DNA from: Tillandsia leiboldiana
Lineage: Eukaryota; Streptophyta; Magnoliopsida; Poales; Bromeliaceae
Direction of reading: 5' to 3'
DNA length: 64,000 bases
Assembly: GCA_029204045.2 (NCBI GenBank)
Contig: CM055067.1
Span: 27,540,838-27,604,837 of the forward strand
Positions 43,143 to 55,502 of the stretch are shown here, piece by piece. The translations under genes were made by a program, and so were the position numbers. The notes beneath the pieces are model-generated. The model did not search any database. It was not told where the DNA came from and was given only the letters and a program-made list of their open reading frames with translations. The first letter of the stretch is position 1. Every line of letters starts with the position of its first letter.

Positions 43143-43470
43143 GTGGTTGAAGGTGGAAACATCAACAGACCCCCGTTCTTCGATGGAACAAACTATGCCT
43201 ACTGGAAAGTACGGATGAAAGCCTTTTTAATTTCCATCGACGAACGGGTGTGGCAATCTATCTAGTTAGGATGGTCAAATCCAACTGAAGTTATTGTTGA
43301 TATTCACACCATCAAACCTAGGTCGAAATGGACCAAGGAAGAGATTGACTCATCTTCTTACAATGGCAAAGGAATTAACGCCTTATTTAATGCTTTGTCG
43401 CAAACTGAGTTCTCTCGCGTCTCGGCATGTGAGACTGCGAAAGAAATATGGGATGTTCTACAAGTTACAT
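43143..43470 (+). pseudogene. Copia gag, N-terminal part
   Basis: The frame from 43143 reads NINRPPFFDGTNYAYWKVRM, then KAFLISIDERVWQSI, the N-terminal domain of plant Copia gag. The probable start codon is GTG where ATG is expected. A TAG at 43263 stops it, and after a frameshift GINALFNALSQTEFSRVSAC and AKEIWDVLQ follow in another frame. At 43470 element C interrupts (target TTACA); the domain resumes at 55503. Confidence 0.88.
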
Positions 43471-44000
43471 GTGAGGACCTGGATCCCCACGATGTGATTA
43501 CTGGTTGACCAGCAGCTTCTGGAGGCCTTTGTGGCGCGTCGGTGGTGTCTGTGCACCAATTGGACACTAGTAATGAACTCAGAGTGTTTATTGGACCACA
43601 AAAGTAGTCAGATGACCCCGTCGGATGCTTAGAAGTGGTTTTGCGCGCAATGGATATTAAAATTGGGCTCAGCGCGAAGTTTGGACAAAAGAACACCTTC
43701 CCGGAGGCCTTCGGCAATTTTTAGAGTTGGAATTTGGCAAAATGGACTTCGGATTTGGATTCAGCGCGCGAAAACGTTGAAAATGGACTATTCACTTGTA
43801 TTTTTCGGAGCCCGGATGACGCACGCAATTTTCGAGGCCTCTTGGTACTGTTCCGGCGCCGGCGGCGGCGGCGTACGACGGCGGGCAGCGGCGGCGCGCG
43901 GCGGGGCGCGCTCGGGCAGGCGGCGGGCGACCGCGGGCAGGCGCGCGGGCATGCGCGCGGGCTGGAGCGCGGTCCACGGGCCCGCGTGCACCAGAGGCGG

Positions 44001-44220
44001 GCCACGTGGCGTGTCACGAATGGTCGGCGTTGTGGACCTGGTTCATGGAGCAAGCGGGGGGCGCCTCGGGAAGCGTGCCTAGCAGGGTGGCAGGCGGCTG
44101 CGCGGGGAGCACGCGAGCGCACGTGGGCCGCCTCTGAGTGCGGTCCACGTGGCATTCTGCTGTTGGCGGGTGCAGTGCGCCAGCACGGGTGGACCGTGCC
44201 ATTTGGCGCACGGTGAGTGG
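44001..44220 (+). promoter_or_regulatory. G-box/CCAAT modules, element C 5' LTR
   Basis: GCCACGTGGC (44001) is followed 8 bp later by AATGG, TCCACGTGGC (44144) by GTTGG, and the degenerate GCCATTTGGC (44198) by AGTGG. The first two recur at 51937 and 52080 in the 3' LTR. The modules lie about 155 bp upstream of the TATA box. Confidence 0.6.
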
Positions 44221-44374
44221 CTGCGCCGGCTATCCCCTGTTTTGTTGCAGACGTGGCGCGCCCGGAGTGTTTCGGGCGCACCGCGAGGGGGACTTCCTGG
44301 TACACTGTGGGGGCCCGAAAGATTCGGGCGCCCGGAAAGTGCACCAGGAAGTGTATTTTGGACCCGGATTTTAG

Positions 44375-44387
44375 CCTATAAATAGGC
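44375..44387 (+). promoter_or_regulatory. TATA box, element C 5' LTR
   Basis: CCTATAAATAGGC; the 3' LTR copy is at 52311-52323. It is followed 258 bp later by the donor-like GAGAGGTAAGG. Confidence 0.75.
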
Positions 44388-45734
44388 TTTGGGAGTTGTT
44401 GGAGCAGGATTTTGGCATTTCTGGAGCTCCCCTCTTTCACAGAGGCTTCTACACTGTATTTTCTACCCACCCTTGGATCTTGGGAATTTTTGGAGACTCC
44501 GGCATCGGCATTATCTGCGACGCGCCGCACAGCGACGCACTTTGGAATTTTGGCTATTACCGTCGCTCTTCATTCTGCGAGGCACACCGGATCACCCCGA
44601 TGGAATTTTGAGCTGATTTTCATGGCAGCGCATTCACGAGAGGTAAGGCTTCGTTTTCCGTGTGGATCACATCTCCTCGTTTCGAGTTTTCCGCACTGTT
44701 CCCGAGGTGTTTCTGTGACTCATTTTCCTGCTATGAGGTTTTGGACAGCGGAGGCTTGTCGATTTTCTATCTTCGCACTCAGGCATCGGATGCAGACGTG
44801 CCTATAGTTGTTTTTCATCTACACATCGCAAGGAACGTCCTCGTATTTTTTTTGGATTTTACTGAATTTTCTCAGAGGTAAGAAAATCCCATTTTTCTGG
44901 ACTGAGTGGTACAGTTTTTGTACTCGGAGAATTTCGAGATGGTTATCTTGTGGAATTTGTAACTTGGGCTACAAAACTCGGATTGGGACGTGCAAGTACT
45001 CGTTTCGAAGGGCTCGATGCGACGCTCGCAGCAGTATTTTTAGTGGATTTTTCTGTGGACTCTACGAAGGTGGGATTTAAGCTTCTTTGGGGTTGTATCC
45101 CGCAGATTTCGCAGTTTTCAGGATTACCGGTGCCCCGCATTGTTTAATATGTATCTTGGTCTACAGGTGTCGGAACGGGGCATATGAACACTCATTTTGG
45201 GGCTACTCGTCGCGACCGTGCATTTTCTGGAATTTTTGGAGCATTTCTTGGTGGTGAGAATTTCCTTCTTTGTGCTGTTTTAGAAAAACAGCAAGTGTAT
45301 GTTAGGGGGTATTGTGTGATGTTGATTATTGTGGTGTTGCTTTGTTGGGGTGATGCTGTTTGGAGCTGACGCTTTCGCATCATGTACCGAGGGTGCTGTT
45401 TTGGCGGATTTTGGACTGTGAGCGTCTTCACACTTCACCGACTTCGGCTTTGCCTGTGGAAAGCGCTATAGGTGGGTGCTTTGTTTCCAGAACCGGTGGA
45501 CGGTTCTCTAATTCTGTATGTTAGGATGCATGCATGTTTAGGGTACATGACTTATGTTTGTAAGGTAGGTAAGCTTGATAATGGTAATTGTATAAATGAT
45601 TGCACGAATAATATTCATGTTGTATATTGAGGACTTGAATGAGTTGGGCATTTATGTTGGTGAATAGTGTAAGCTTACCTAGGTTAATGTTACCCTATGT
45701 GATCTTGTAACATGCCATGTTAGCACATAGCCTT

Positions 45735-46310
45735 TGTGACACCCCCGGAATTTGGATTAGTCCTCTATATAAATGATATAATAGGACTAAATCTCTAACC
45801 CGGCTATAGCATTTTGGATGGTAGCAAGATCCAAGTGGAACATGAGAGTTAAGCGTGCTAGAGCTAGAGTAGTTCTAGGATGGGTGACCCCCTGGGAAGT
45901 GGGGCGTCACAGTTGGTATCAGAGCCATTCACAAGCCGGAAATGTGAGATGAGTCTCGGCTGAGCCAGGGTTATATAGCAGGTAGAGCGAGGCTCCCCGG
46001 CTAATGACCGTTGTGAGTGGAGTGCAGCTCCTCACAAGGTCGGCTAAGGCTAGCGAGACGAGTCTCACATCGCCTGGTGCTTGTGAGTGTGCTTGAGCCT
46101 GACGTGGACGTTAGGGCTTAAAGGGGGGAAGAATGTGACACCCCCGGAATTTAGATTAGTCCTCTATATAAATGATATAATAGAACTAAATCTCTAACCC
46201 GGCTATAGCATTTTGGATGGTAGTAAGATCCAAGAGGAACATGAGAGTTAAGCGTGCTAGTGCTAGAGTAGTTCTAGGATGGGTGACCCCCTGGGAAGTG
46301 GGGCGTCACA
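45735..46310 (+). mobile_element. Cassandra TRIM copy 4
   Basis: LTRs at 45735-45911 and 46134-46310 differ at several sites (CCAAGTGG against CCAAGAGG, GTAGCAAG against GTAGTAAG, GCTAGAGC against GCTAGTGC). It is therefore older than copy 2. The primer-binding site TGGTATCAGAGCC is at 45914-45926 and the polypurine tract AAAGGGGGGAAGAA ends at 46133. Target-site duplication GCCTT is at 45730-45734 and 46311-46315. The 3' LTR of element C keeps the empty site at 53673-53677. Confidence 0.97.
45843..45900 (+). promoter_or_regulatory. 5S rRNA-like Pol III promoter segment, Cassandra 4
   Basis: The 5S internal control region words are intact here. The second LTR (about 46242-46299) has a change in the middle (GCTAGTGCTAG). 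Confidence 0.88.
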
Positions 46311-46830
46311 GCCTTTCATATGGTTGGTTTATGCATTGGGACAGGATTTGGTAGCTATGTGCGGATTTGTACTCTGAGGAGTTATTATGATCGAGGATTA
46401 TGGTCAGGTGTAGGCATGTGGATTACTTGTTGTATCTTTCTTGAGGACAAATGCATGCTTGTATGGACGAATAGTTAGGCCCCCTTTTATTGCTACACTA
46501 CTTATTGGAACTTGACTTAGGAGAAACCATGCTTTTCCTTTCTCCTTCTTGTTTGTCAGGTGGTCAGTGTTGCTCGGGTTCGAGCAGGGGTCTGGATAGT
46601 GTAGTCGGGACTTCGTGTCTGGGACAGGTTGGATTAGTTGTGGGGCTTTGCGGCAACCGCGGATATTGGGCGGTTGACCGGATGCTTATTTATGCACAAG
46701 ATTGGGTATCAGTTTTCTCTAGTGGATGGAGTTTCCCACTTATCGTTCAGTTGCACCAGATTGAGGTCGGGTCTTTCCTTGGTGGTTGAGTTTTCCCACT
46801 TTGATCAGATTTGTGATCAAAGTCCTGCTA

Positions 46831-46870
46831 TACTGAGATACTGTTACTGAGATACTGTTACTGAGATACT
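46831..46870. repeat. 14-bp tandem repeat in element C LTR
   Basis: TACTGAGATACTGT starts three times here and four times in the 3' LTR (54192-54246, last unit TACTGTGATACT). The copy number changed after insertion or during reverse transcription. Confidence 0.88.
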
Positions 46871-48132
46871 TTACTCGTGCGGGTCGCTCCCCTCAAGCGC
46901 CACTCCGGAGGTAGGCTTTTCGGACCCAGCCTTGTGTGCCGGTCTGATACTTATTTTGGGATGCGAGCCGTGCGGGCCGATCCTGCGGTTTCGAGCCTTG
47001 TGTGCAGATTCCGCTGAGCAGGCAATGCTAGTTTTACTGGTGGCACTAGATTGGGTTTATTACAGATATTTGCCTTTCTTGTTTCACTCATGTCAGGGGG
47101 ACCAAGTGGAATCTAGTAGCTGTGTTTAGACCAGTGCTAGTGTTGTTGGGATCCATTTGGGGACTGTGTTCTCGAGGTCTTTGTGAGTTGTTGACCGTTG
47201 TGCGAGAGGCTTGGTGATCTTGAGTTTATCCGTTCTGAGAGAGAGCGTGGATTTGACTATAGCCTGCATGAGCCACTACTCGGTAGCGAGTTAGTCCGTT
47301 GGACGCCCTACGTAATTCCTGCCCATCAGCGGGAGGTGGTTGTAGGTGGGCGCAGGTTTGACTGGACCCGATGTGGCAGTCAGCTCGATTGGGTCGATTG
47401 AGCACCTCGTGTGCGAGTGTTGCATATCTTTATCGGAGTTTTCCCCTTTTGAGCATTTAGATAGAGGCATAGTAGCTGTTGAGAGTCTCCAGCTTTCTTA
47501 TTTCAGTCTTTACTGCTTTGGTTATCTTATGCCTCTAGTGGACTTAGTGGGCAGATCGTCGGGCCTGGTGGCGGTACCCACTGAGGACTCCCTTTTTAGG
47601 TGTAGTTCTCACACCCGTTGGGGGTTTTCCCCCTCCCCTTCTTTTCTCTCCCTTGTTTTGCAGAGTCTTAGCGGGTGTTGCGGATTCTGCGGTTGTTGAT
47701 CGAGGCGAGGGAGTCGCGTGCTAGATCCCTACCCGTCGTTGGAGATTAGCGGTACCCCTTCTGAGGAGAGCTTCAGTAGATTAGTTGTTTTATTTTTCCT
47801 CTTTTGAGAGACTGATGTAGTGAGGATATATTATGTATTGAGAGGCTGTACACTGATGTATTTATTGGAGTTACCTCCCGGTTGGGTTCAGAGCTTGTAT
47901 TTGAGGATATTGTATTATTATTATTTTTGGGAGGCGGACATTGTTGTATTATTTCCAGTTGTACAGTGATTGATTTTAGTTATACAGCAGATTTTTATTT
48001 ATAGCTCTGATATCTGTTAGCTGTAGTACTTTTTTGCAGGTAGGACGCTTCGCTTATGCTGGTTGGCATAGGTGGCGGATCTGTTGGCGAGCCCGGGTCG
48101 CAGTTTCGACCCCGCGGCGTGACAGATTACAG

Positions 48133-48145
48133 TGGTATCAGAGCC
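48133..48145 (+). other. Primer-binding site, element C
   Basis: TGGTATCAGAGCC, 8 bp after the 5' LTR end, matches initiator tRNA-Met. Confidence 0.95.
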
Positions 48146-49620
48146 TAGGTTGTTGGTCATGGTGGACTTAGAAACCCTAGGCTTATGGTTTGACCCTTGG
48201 TTGACTTCGTGAGAGTCCTGATTTTTAGCGAGAGTCCTGATTGAGTTTTTACCTCTCCCAAGGGACGGGAAGAGTGATTGGCATGTTTATTCTCTTAAGT
48301 GATTATGTTGGCTGCAGACAACATAATGCTGTGGAACGGGTGACATGCTTCAGACTTTCGCTGGATTGGGTCGAGCGCTGTTGTGTGCTGTTTTGTGGTT
48401 TTGTCGTGGCGAGCGGTGTCTCCCCGACGCTGGGTTGTGACCCGTGTGCATCCTGTCATAGCAGTTGAGCTTGAGCGGTTGGTTTTGGGCCGGATACCCG
48501 GATTGAGGTCAGAGAACTCCGGACCCAGATGACAGGATTATCAGAGGCTTATCAGCGGCTGAGTGAGCAGCTGGTCTTGGTGGCACAGTTGTCGGGGCAC
48601 TGAGTAACACCCTCTGTGCCAGTGTTTTGTGTCGAGGCACCGAGGCAGGGTGGATAGTTGACAGTAGAGGAGCTGTGGGACATGATCGAACTATTGAGCC
48701 AGATTTGGCTGATGATCTACCCCGACTCGTAAGATTGAGTTTGGAGCCTTTGGAGGCAGAGTCGTGGTTGGTGGTGATGGATTGATCAATTGAGAGCCTC
48801 CCTGTGCTAGAGAGTTTACGCAGTTGTTGAACTGCGCGCTCCATATTCGAGGGACGAGGCGCATAGGATATATGAGACTGGGAGTGAATTGCGCCAGGAC
48901 ACCTTTCAGTTATTCAGTCCCTCCATTGTAGATTTGGGCGCCTCGTTGGAGTAGGCATTGTGTATGGAGCGTGGCATTGCAGTTCCTTTGGAGAGGGATC
49001 TGCCGCCAGAGGCGAGTTCTGGATTTTGGCGCTTGGCGCCGGGTGATGGAGGACAGATCGGCCGGCAGAGGCATTTCTAATTTCTTTCTCCAGGATAACA
49101 AGTTCCCGAGATGCCGGAGATCGGGTTGACTCCGAAGGTAGCATCAGCATCGATATCAGAGTGGCGCAGCGGTAGCGTGGATTTGTTATCTGCGGAGGAC
49201 CTTATTCGTCGCCTCAATGTGATCAGAGACAGAGGTCATGCTCTCTTGTGGATAGTCCTGGTCTTCAGGCAGATTGAGCGACAACCACCTGCATTGAGCG
49301 GATGAATCTGTGCCGCCCGGTTGGAGGGCGCTACAGCAGTGGATCGAGTTGTCGCAGGTATGATTTCATCACAACAGTCGGAGTTAGAGCATGTTTCATT
49401 CTTGCCTGGACTAGAGGCAGATTTGTTATCACGTGCACTAGAGGTACAGGTTCCTGTTGTTGTTGTGCATGTGGAGGAGGCTTTTGGATCATGTCCAGTG
49501 CTGCCGAGACCGCGAGTTACCGGCAGAATTATTGGAAATAGTAGCAATTCGGTGTCTCGACCCTGTGCTTGAGATTGTTAGAGCACACAGGTTTTGGCGA
49601 CAGTGTGAGAGGTGCTTACG
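48146..49620 (+). other. Element C internal leader and gag-side remnant, unrecognised
   Basis: Collinear with 13701-15060 of element A but with a different pattern of small deletions. Stops are frequent. The frame at 49321-49572 (SSQQSELEHVSFLPGLEADL) is shared with 14705-14905. It may derive from protease-side sequence, but I cannot assign it. Confidence 0.45.
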
Positions 49621-49622
49621 GC

Positions 49623-50470
49623 GGCACCGGGACTCAGGAATATCCTTGTTGCTCATGAGATCCCGGGTGTGATTTCACCTGAGCTGTTGATAATGCCGCC
49701 GGTTAGGGAGATAGAGATTGCGTTGGGCGTGGTTCGGGGAACCGCGCCACCCTCGACAACACCTCATTGGATATCGCCTGTAGAGCTGAGAGAGCTGATG
49801 GCACAGTTGCAGGATCTGATGGATCGAGGGGTCTGTTTGACCTAGTGCCACGCCGTTGATATACGGTGGTGATGCCACGCCGTTGGTATACGGTGGTGAT
49901 GCCACGTCGTTGATACACGACTGTGAGGGTCCTTTTATGGTTCGAGTGTAGACAGGTCCGGGCGGTATCTAGGACCTTTTGATGGAGTTGTACTCCGGCA
50001 GTTAGTGTATGATGCGAGTACCTACTTGGAATTAGACAGCCGATGACTTCGCCTAGATGGCGCTCAGGACACGGCAGGGGCATTATGAGTTTATAGCGAG
50101 GCCCAATGAAATGACGAATGCCCCGTTGACTCCAAGATTTGAGGAATTGTATGTCCTAGTTGTGCTTGGACGGATTGGGAGTGGTGTTCCCCAAGGATAT
50201 TTGATTCACTCCCGGAGCGACTTGGAACACAAGGAGCACTTGTGGATGTGCTACCATGCCTATGTGGATGAAACTGTATGCCAAGTTATTGAGGTACAAG
50301 TTGTAGCTTCTGAAGCATACCTTCTTGGGTCACCTTATTCTAGCCGTTGGAGTGGCGGTGGAATCCGACCAAATGGATGTTATTCAAGTTTGACTGAAAC
50401 CAACATTTATCCTTGAGGTGAGGAGCTTCTTAGATTTGGCAGTGCCGGGAGAGCATGGCCAATGGATAAT
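49623..50470 (+). pseudogene. Reverse transcriptase remnant, element C
   Basis: The frame ending 49845 holds PPVREIEIALGVVRGTAPP, then SPVELRELMAQLQDLMDRG and the TAG shared with element A. Further on, the 50057-50416 frame keeps RQGHYEFIARPNEMTNAPLT (relic of GHYEF.VMPFGLTNAPATF) and YLIHSRSDLEHKEHL (relic of the DDILIYS..EEHEEHL region). The catalytic aspartate pair is lost. These shared relics let both copies be aligned to one defective parent. Confidence 0.8.
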
Positions 50471-51159
50471 GAGACTGATGCCAGCGCCAATGCTAGTGTT
50501 TCCAGTGTTGGGAGATGGTTGGTGTGTTTTAGTGATGCCTCCCATTGTGGCTGTAGAATTGCCATGGGATGATCTTCGGTCCACACTTCATTAGTCCGAC
50601 CCCGTGAGTGTTGTGGCAGGACGAACCGCTGTTTTGTAGGCATCTTGGATCCCACAGTTGAGCCTTTCAGTACGCCTATTATTTCCGGCTTTGATTGATA
50701 TACCTGGGCGTAGGCCATGCCTGCTTAGATATCAGTCCTGATTACTCAGCATTTTTGTTTTGTACTATATGGTAGATAAGATTTCAGCTTTAGTTTATAG
50801 TTTCTACCATGCGGCATCAGTGGAGCCTACAGCCTTCAGCATCTTGAATGGGATTTACGCGGATTGTCGTTGATGGTTCGGACTTTTGACCGCGAGTTTG
50901 GGCATCAGCATTATGATCGCCTTTTGAGCCAGTTTTCAGTCCCGTTCACTGACGGTTTGGTCCCCGTCAGGGTGGCCTTGGTTGAGTTGATACAGGATGT
51001 GGTTTGGTGCGTGTTGCACTAGAGGTTATTCCAGTTTCCCCCAGTTTTTTTTTATTATTTATTTTATTTTAGTGGAGCCCCTCTGGTATCTTACGTCTCA
51101 GCTCGGGAGTAATGTGTTTTTGGATCCCTCACCCGTGATTGACTCGCCCCATTTGAGAT
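50471..51159 (+). other. Element C decayed RNase H/integrase zone
   Basis: Position suggests RNase H and integrase core, but I see no catalytic motif. A T-rich run is at 51045-51070. Only scattered words agree with element A (15880-16430). Confidence 0.4.
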
Positions 51160-51350
51160 CTAGGAATGTTTGGAGTACGAGGGACGCCCGTTGCGAATTC
51201 TGGCTCGTGAGATTAGAGGTTGCGCAATCGGGCTATGCCGTGCTGGTTGTCGCTGTTGTTGTTGTAGAGGAGTGGTCACGGGGAGTGACTAGCGACTTGG
51301 AGCTGGAGATGGCGATGTTGAGTACTTACCCTTGGTGGTTGTGACTCCTG
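51160..51350 (+). pseudogene. Integrase C-terminal / chromodomain-like remnant, element C
   Basis: The nucleotide words GAGTACGAGGGACGCCCGTT and GGCTCGTGAG, then GCGCAATCGGGCTATGCCGT, match 16440-16515 of element A. In frame they give EYEGRPLRILAREI, then the broken RNRAMPCWL. The following LELEMAMLSTYPW stretch (about 51297-51340) is the E..M...YP ending typical of the chromovirus integrase tail. A frameshift separates the two. Confidence 0.6.
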
Positions 51351-51364
51351 GTGGAATTGAGCTA

Positions 51365-51399
51365 GTTTCGAGGACGAAACTTTCTTTAGTGGGGGAGGA
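51365..51399 (+). other. Pre-LTR hairpin and polypurine tract, element C
   Basis: GTTTCG-AGGA-CGAAAC (51365-51380) is followed by AGTGGGGGAGGA (51388-51399) directly before the 3' LTR. Confidence 0.85.
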
Positions 51400-54300
51400 T
51401 GTGAGGACCTGGATCCCCACGATGTGATTACTGGTTGACCAGCAGCTTCTGGAGGCCTTTGTGGCGCGTCGGTGGTGTTTGTGCACCAATTGGACACTAG
51501 TAATGGACTCAGAGTGCTTATTGGACCACGAAAGTAGTCAGATGACCCCGTCGGATGCTTAGAAGTGGTTTTGCGCGCAATGGATATTAAAATTGGGCTC
51601 AGCGCGAAGTTTGGACAAAAGAACACCTTCCCGGAGGCCTTCGGCAATTTTTAGAGTTGGAATTTGGCAAAATGGACTTCGGATTTGGATTCAACGCGCG
51701 AAAACGTTGAAAATGGACTATTCGCTTGTATTTTTCGGAGCCCGGATGACGCGCGCAATTTTCGAGGCCTCTTGGTACTGTTCCGGCGCCGGGGGAGGCG
51801 GCGTACGGCGGCGGGCAGCGGCGGCGCGCGGCGGGGCGCGCTCGGGCAGGCGGCGGGCGACCGGGGGCAGGCGCGCGGGCGCGGGCATGCGCGCGGGCAG
51901 GCGCGCGGTCCACGGGCCCGCGTGCACCAGAGGCGGGCCACGTGGCGTGTCACGAATGGTCGGCATTGTGGACCTGGTTCATGGAGCAAGCGGGGGGCGC
52001 CTCGGGAAGCGTGCCTGGCAGGGTGGCAGGCGGCTGCGCGGGGAGCACGCGAGCGCACGTGGGCCGCCTCTGAGTGTGGTCCACGTGGCATTCTGCTGTT
52101 GGCGGGTCCAGTGCGCCAGCACGGGTGGACCGTGCCATTTGGCGCACGGTGAGTGGCTGCGCCGGCTGTCCCCTGTTTTGTTGCTGACGTGGCGCGCCCG
52201 GAGTGTTTCGGGCGCACCGCGAGGGGGACTTCCTGGTACACTGTGGGGGCCCGAAAGATTCGGGCGCCCGGAAAGTGCACCAGGAAGTGTATTTTGGACC
52301 CGGATTTTAGCCTATAAATAGGCTTTGGGAGCTGTTGGAGCGGGATTTTGGCATTTCTGGAGCTCCCCTCTTTCACAGAGGCTTCTACACTGTATTTTCT
52401 ACCCACCCTTAGATCTTGGGAATTTTTGGAGACTCCGGCTTCGGCATTATCTGCGACGCGCCGCACAGCGACGCACTTTGGATTTTTGGCTATTACCGTC
52501 GCTCTTCATTCTGTGAGGCACACCGGATCACCCCGATGGAATTTTGAGCTGATTTTCATGACAGCGCATTCACGAGAGGTAAGGCTTCGTTTTCCGTGTT
52601 GATCACATCTCCTTGTTTCGAATTTTCGGCGCTGTTCCCGAGGTGTTTCTGTGACTCTTTTTCCTGCTGTGAGGTTTTGGACAGCGGAGGCTTGTCAATT
52701 TTCTATCTTCGCACTCAGGCATCGGATGGAGACGTGCCTATAGTCGTTTTTCATCTACACATCGCAAGGAACGTCCTCGTAATTTTTCTGGATTTTATTG
52801 AATTTTCTCAGATGTAAGAAAATCCCATTTTTCTGGACTGAGTGGTACAGTTTTTGTACTCGGAGAATTTCGAGATGGTTATCTTGTGGAATTTGTAACT
52901 TGGGCTACAAAACTCGGATTGGGACGTGCAGGTACTCGTTTCGAAGGGCTCGATGCGACGCTCGCAGAAGTATTTTTAGTGGATTTGTCTGTGCACTCTA
53001 CGAAGGTGGGATTTAAGCTTCTTTGGTGTTGTATCCCGCAGATTTCGCAGTTTTGAGGATTACCGGCGCCCCGCATTGTTTAATATGTATCATGGTCTAC
53101 AGGTGTCGGAACGGGGCGTATGAACACTCATTTTGGGGCTACTCGTCGCGAGGATCGCAACCGTGCATTTTCTGGAATTTTTGGAGCACTGCTTGGAGGT
53201 GAGAATTTCCTTCTTTTTGCTGTTTTAGAAAAACAACAAGTGTATGTTAGGGGGTATTGTGTGATGTTGATTATTGTGGTTTTGCTTTGTTGGGGTGATG
53301 CTGTTTGGAGCCGAGGCTTTCGCGTCATGTACCGAGGGTGCTGTTTTGGCGGATTTTGGACTGTGAGCGTCTTCACACTTCACCGACTTCGGCTTTGCCT
53401 GCGGAAAGCGCTTCAGGTGGGTGCTTTGTTTCCAGAACCGGTGGACGGTTCTCTAATTCTGTATGTTAGGATGCATGCATGTTTAGGGTACATGACTTAT
53501 GTTTGTAAGGTAGGTAAGCTTGATAATGGTAATTGTATAATGATGCACGAATAATATTCATGTTGTATATTGAGGACTTGCATGAGTTGGGCATTTATGT
53601 TGGTGAATAGTGTAAGCTTACCTAGGTTAATGTTACCCTATGTGATCTTGTAACATGCCATGTTAGCACATAGCCTTTCATATGGTTGGTTTATGCATTG
53701 GGACAGGATTTGGTAGCTATGTGCGGATTTGTACTCTGAGGAGTTATTATGATCGAGGATTATGGTCAGGTGTAGGCATGTGGATTACTTGTTGTATCTT
53801 TCTTGAGGACAAATGCATGCTTGTATGGACATATAGTTAGGCCCCCTTTTATTGCTACACTACTTATTGGAACTTGACTTAGGAGAAACCATGCTTTTCC
53901 TTTCTCCTTCTTGTTAGTCAGGTGGTCAGTGTTGCTCGGGTTCGAGCAGGGGTCTGGATAGTGTAGTCGGGACTTCGTGTCTGGGACAGGTTGGATTAGT
54001 TGTGGGGCTTTGCGGCAACCGCGGATATTGGGCGGTTGACCGGATGCTTATCTATGCACCAGATTGGGTATCAGTTTTCTCTAGTGGATGGAGTTTCCCA
54101 CTTATCGTCAGTTGCTATCCGATTGAGGTCGGGTCTTTCCTTGGTGGTTTAGTTTTCCCACTTTGATCAGATTTGTGATCAAAGTCCTGCTATACTGAGA
54201 TACTGTTACTGAGATACTGTTACTGAGATACTGTTACTGTGATACTTTACTCGTGCGGGTCGTTCCCCTCGAGCGCCACTCCGGAGGTAGGCTTTTCGGA

Positions 54301-55502
54301 CCCAGCCTTGTGTGCCGGTCTGATACTTATTTTGGGGTGCGAGCCGTGCCGGCCGATCCCGCGGTTTCGAGCCTTGTGTGCAGATTCCGCTGAGCAGGCA
54401 ATGCCAGTTTTACTGGTGGCACTAGATTGGGTTTAGTACAGATATTTGCCTTTCTTGTTTCACTCATGTCAGGGGGACCGAGTGGAGTCTAGTAGCTGTG
54501 TTTAGACCAGTGCTAGTGTTGTTGGGATCCATTTGGGGACTGTGTTCTCGAGGTCTTTGTGAGTTGTGACCGTTGTGCGAGAGGCTTGGGTGATCTTGAG
54601 TTTATCCGTTCTGAGAGAGAGCGTGGATTTGACTATAGCCTGCATGAGCCACTACTCGGTAGCGAGTTAGTCCGTTGGATGCCCTACGTAATTCCTGCCC
54701 GTCAGCGGGAGGTGGTTGTAGGTGGGCGCAGGTTTGACTGGACCCGATGTGCAGTCAGCTCGATTGGGTCGATTGAGCACCTCGTGTGCGAGTGTTGCAT
54801 ATCTTTATCGGAGTTTTCACCCTTTTGAGCATTTAGATAGAGGCATAGTAGCTGTTGAGAGTCTCCAGCTTTCTTATTTCAGTCTTTACTGCTTTGGTTA
54901 TCTTATGCCTCTAGTGGACTTAGTGGGCAGATCGTCGGGCCTGGTGGCGGTACCCACTGAGGACTCCCTTTTTAGGTGTAGTTCTCACACCCGTTGGGGT
55001 TTTCTCCCTCCCCTTCTTTTCTCTCCCTTGTTTTGCAGAGTCTTAGCGGGTGTTGCGGATTCTGCGGTTGTTGATCGAGGCGAGGGAGGTCGCGTGCTAA
55101 ATCCCTACCCGTCGTTGGAGAGTAGCGGTACCCCTTCTGAGGAGAGCTTCAGTAGATTAGTTGTTTATTTTTTCTCTTTTGAGAACTGGTGTAGTGAGGA
55201 TATATTATGTATTGAGAGGCTGTACACTGATGTATTTATTGGAGTTACCTCCCGGTTGGGTTCAGAGCTTGTATTTGAGGATATTGTATTATATTATTTT
55301 GGGAGGCGGACATGTTGTCTTATTGTTTTTTTCCAGTTGTACAGTGATTGATTTTAGTTATACAGCTGATTTTTATTTATAGCTCTGATATCTGTTAGCT
55401 GTAGTACTTTTCTTGCAGGTAGGACGCTTCGCTTATGCAGGTTGGCATAGGTGGCGGATCTGTTGGCGAGCCCGGTCGCAGTTTCGACCCCGGGGCGTGA
55501 CA
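51400..55502 (+). repeat. Element C 3' LTR
   Basis: Collinear with the 5' LTR, uninterrupted. It holds the Cassandra empty site GCCTTTCATATGG at 53673, the donor-like GT at 52579, the acceptor-like AG ending 55418 and terminal hairpins (55414-55502), in which one G of CCCGGGTCG is missing. Confidence 0.95.

Larger units (their letters stand above)
43471..48124 (+). repeat. Element C 5' LTR, with Cassandra 4 inserted
   Basis: Its own sequence is 43471-45734 and 46316-48124. Landmarks in order are the CAGCGCG block (43735-43820), G-box modules (44001-44220), TATA box (44375), donor-like AGGTAAGG (GT at 44643), the ACTGAGATACTGTT repeat (46831-46870), acceptor-like TTTTTGCAG ending 48039, and terminal hairpins. 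Confidence 0.95.
43471..55502 (+). mobile_element. Element C: full-length non-autonomous gypsy retrotransposon
   Basis: The 5' LTR is 43471-48124 (4,073 bp without Cassandra 4) and the 3' LTR 51400-55502 (4,103 bp). Both start TGTGAGGACCTGG and end GGCGTGACA. Target-site duplication TTACA is at 43466-43470 and 55503-55507. The primer-binding site is at 48133-48145 and the polypurine tract at 51388-51399. The 3.3-kb internal region is collinear with element A and shares its pol lesions, including a TAG after DLMDRG(F/V)CLT. A second member of the family lies in minus orientation at 1-3628. Confidence 0.96.

Noticed and set aside
44066..44220. Protein-coding frame 43734-44216 or 43721-44530 as a conserved gene because it recurs at 51593-52466
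   Set aside because: The recurrence is explained by the two LTRs of element C. The frames differ by indels and stops between copies.
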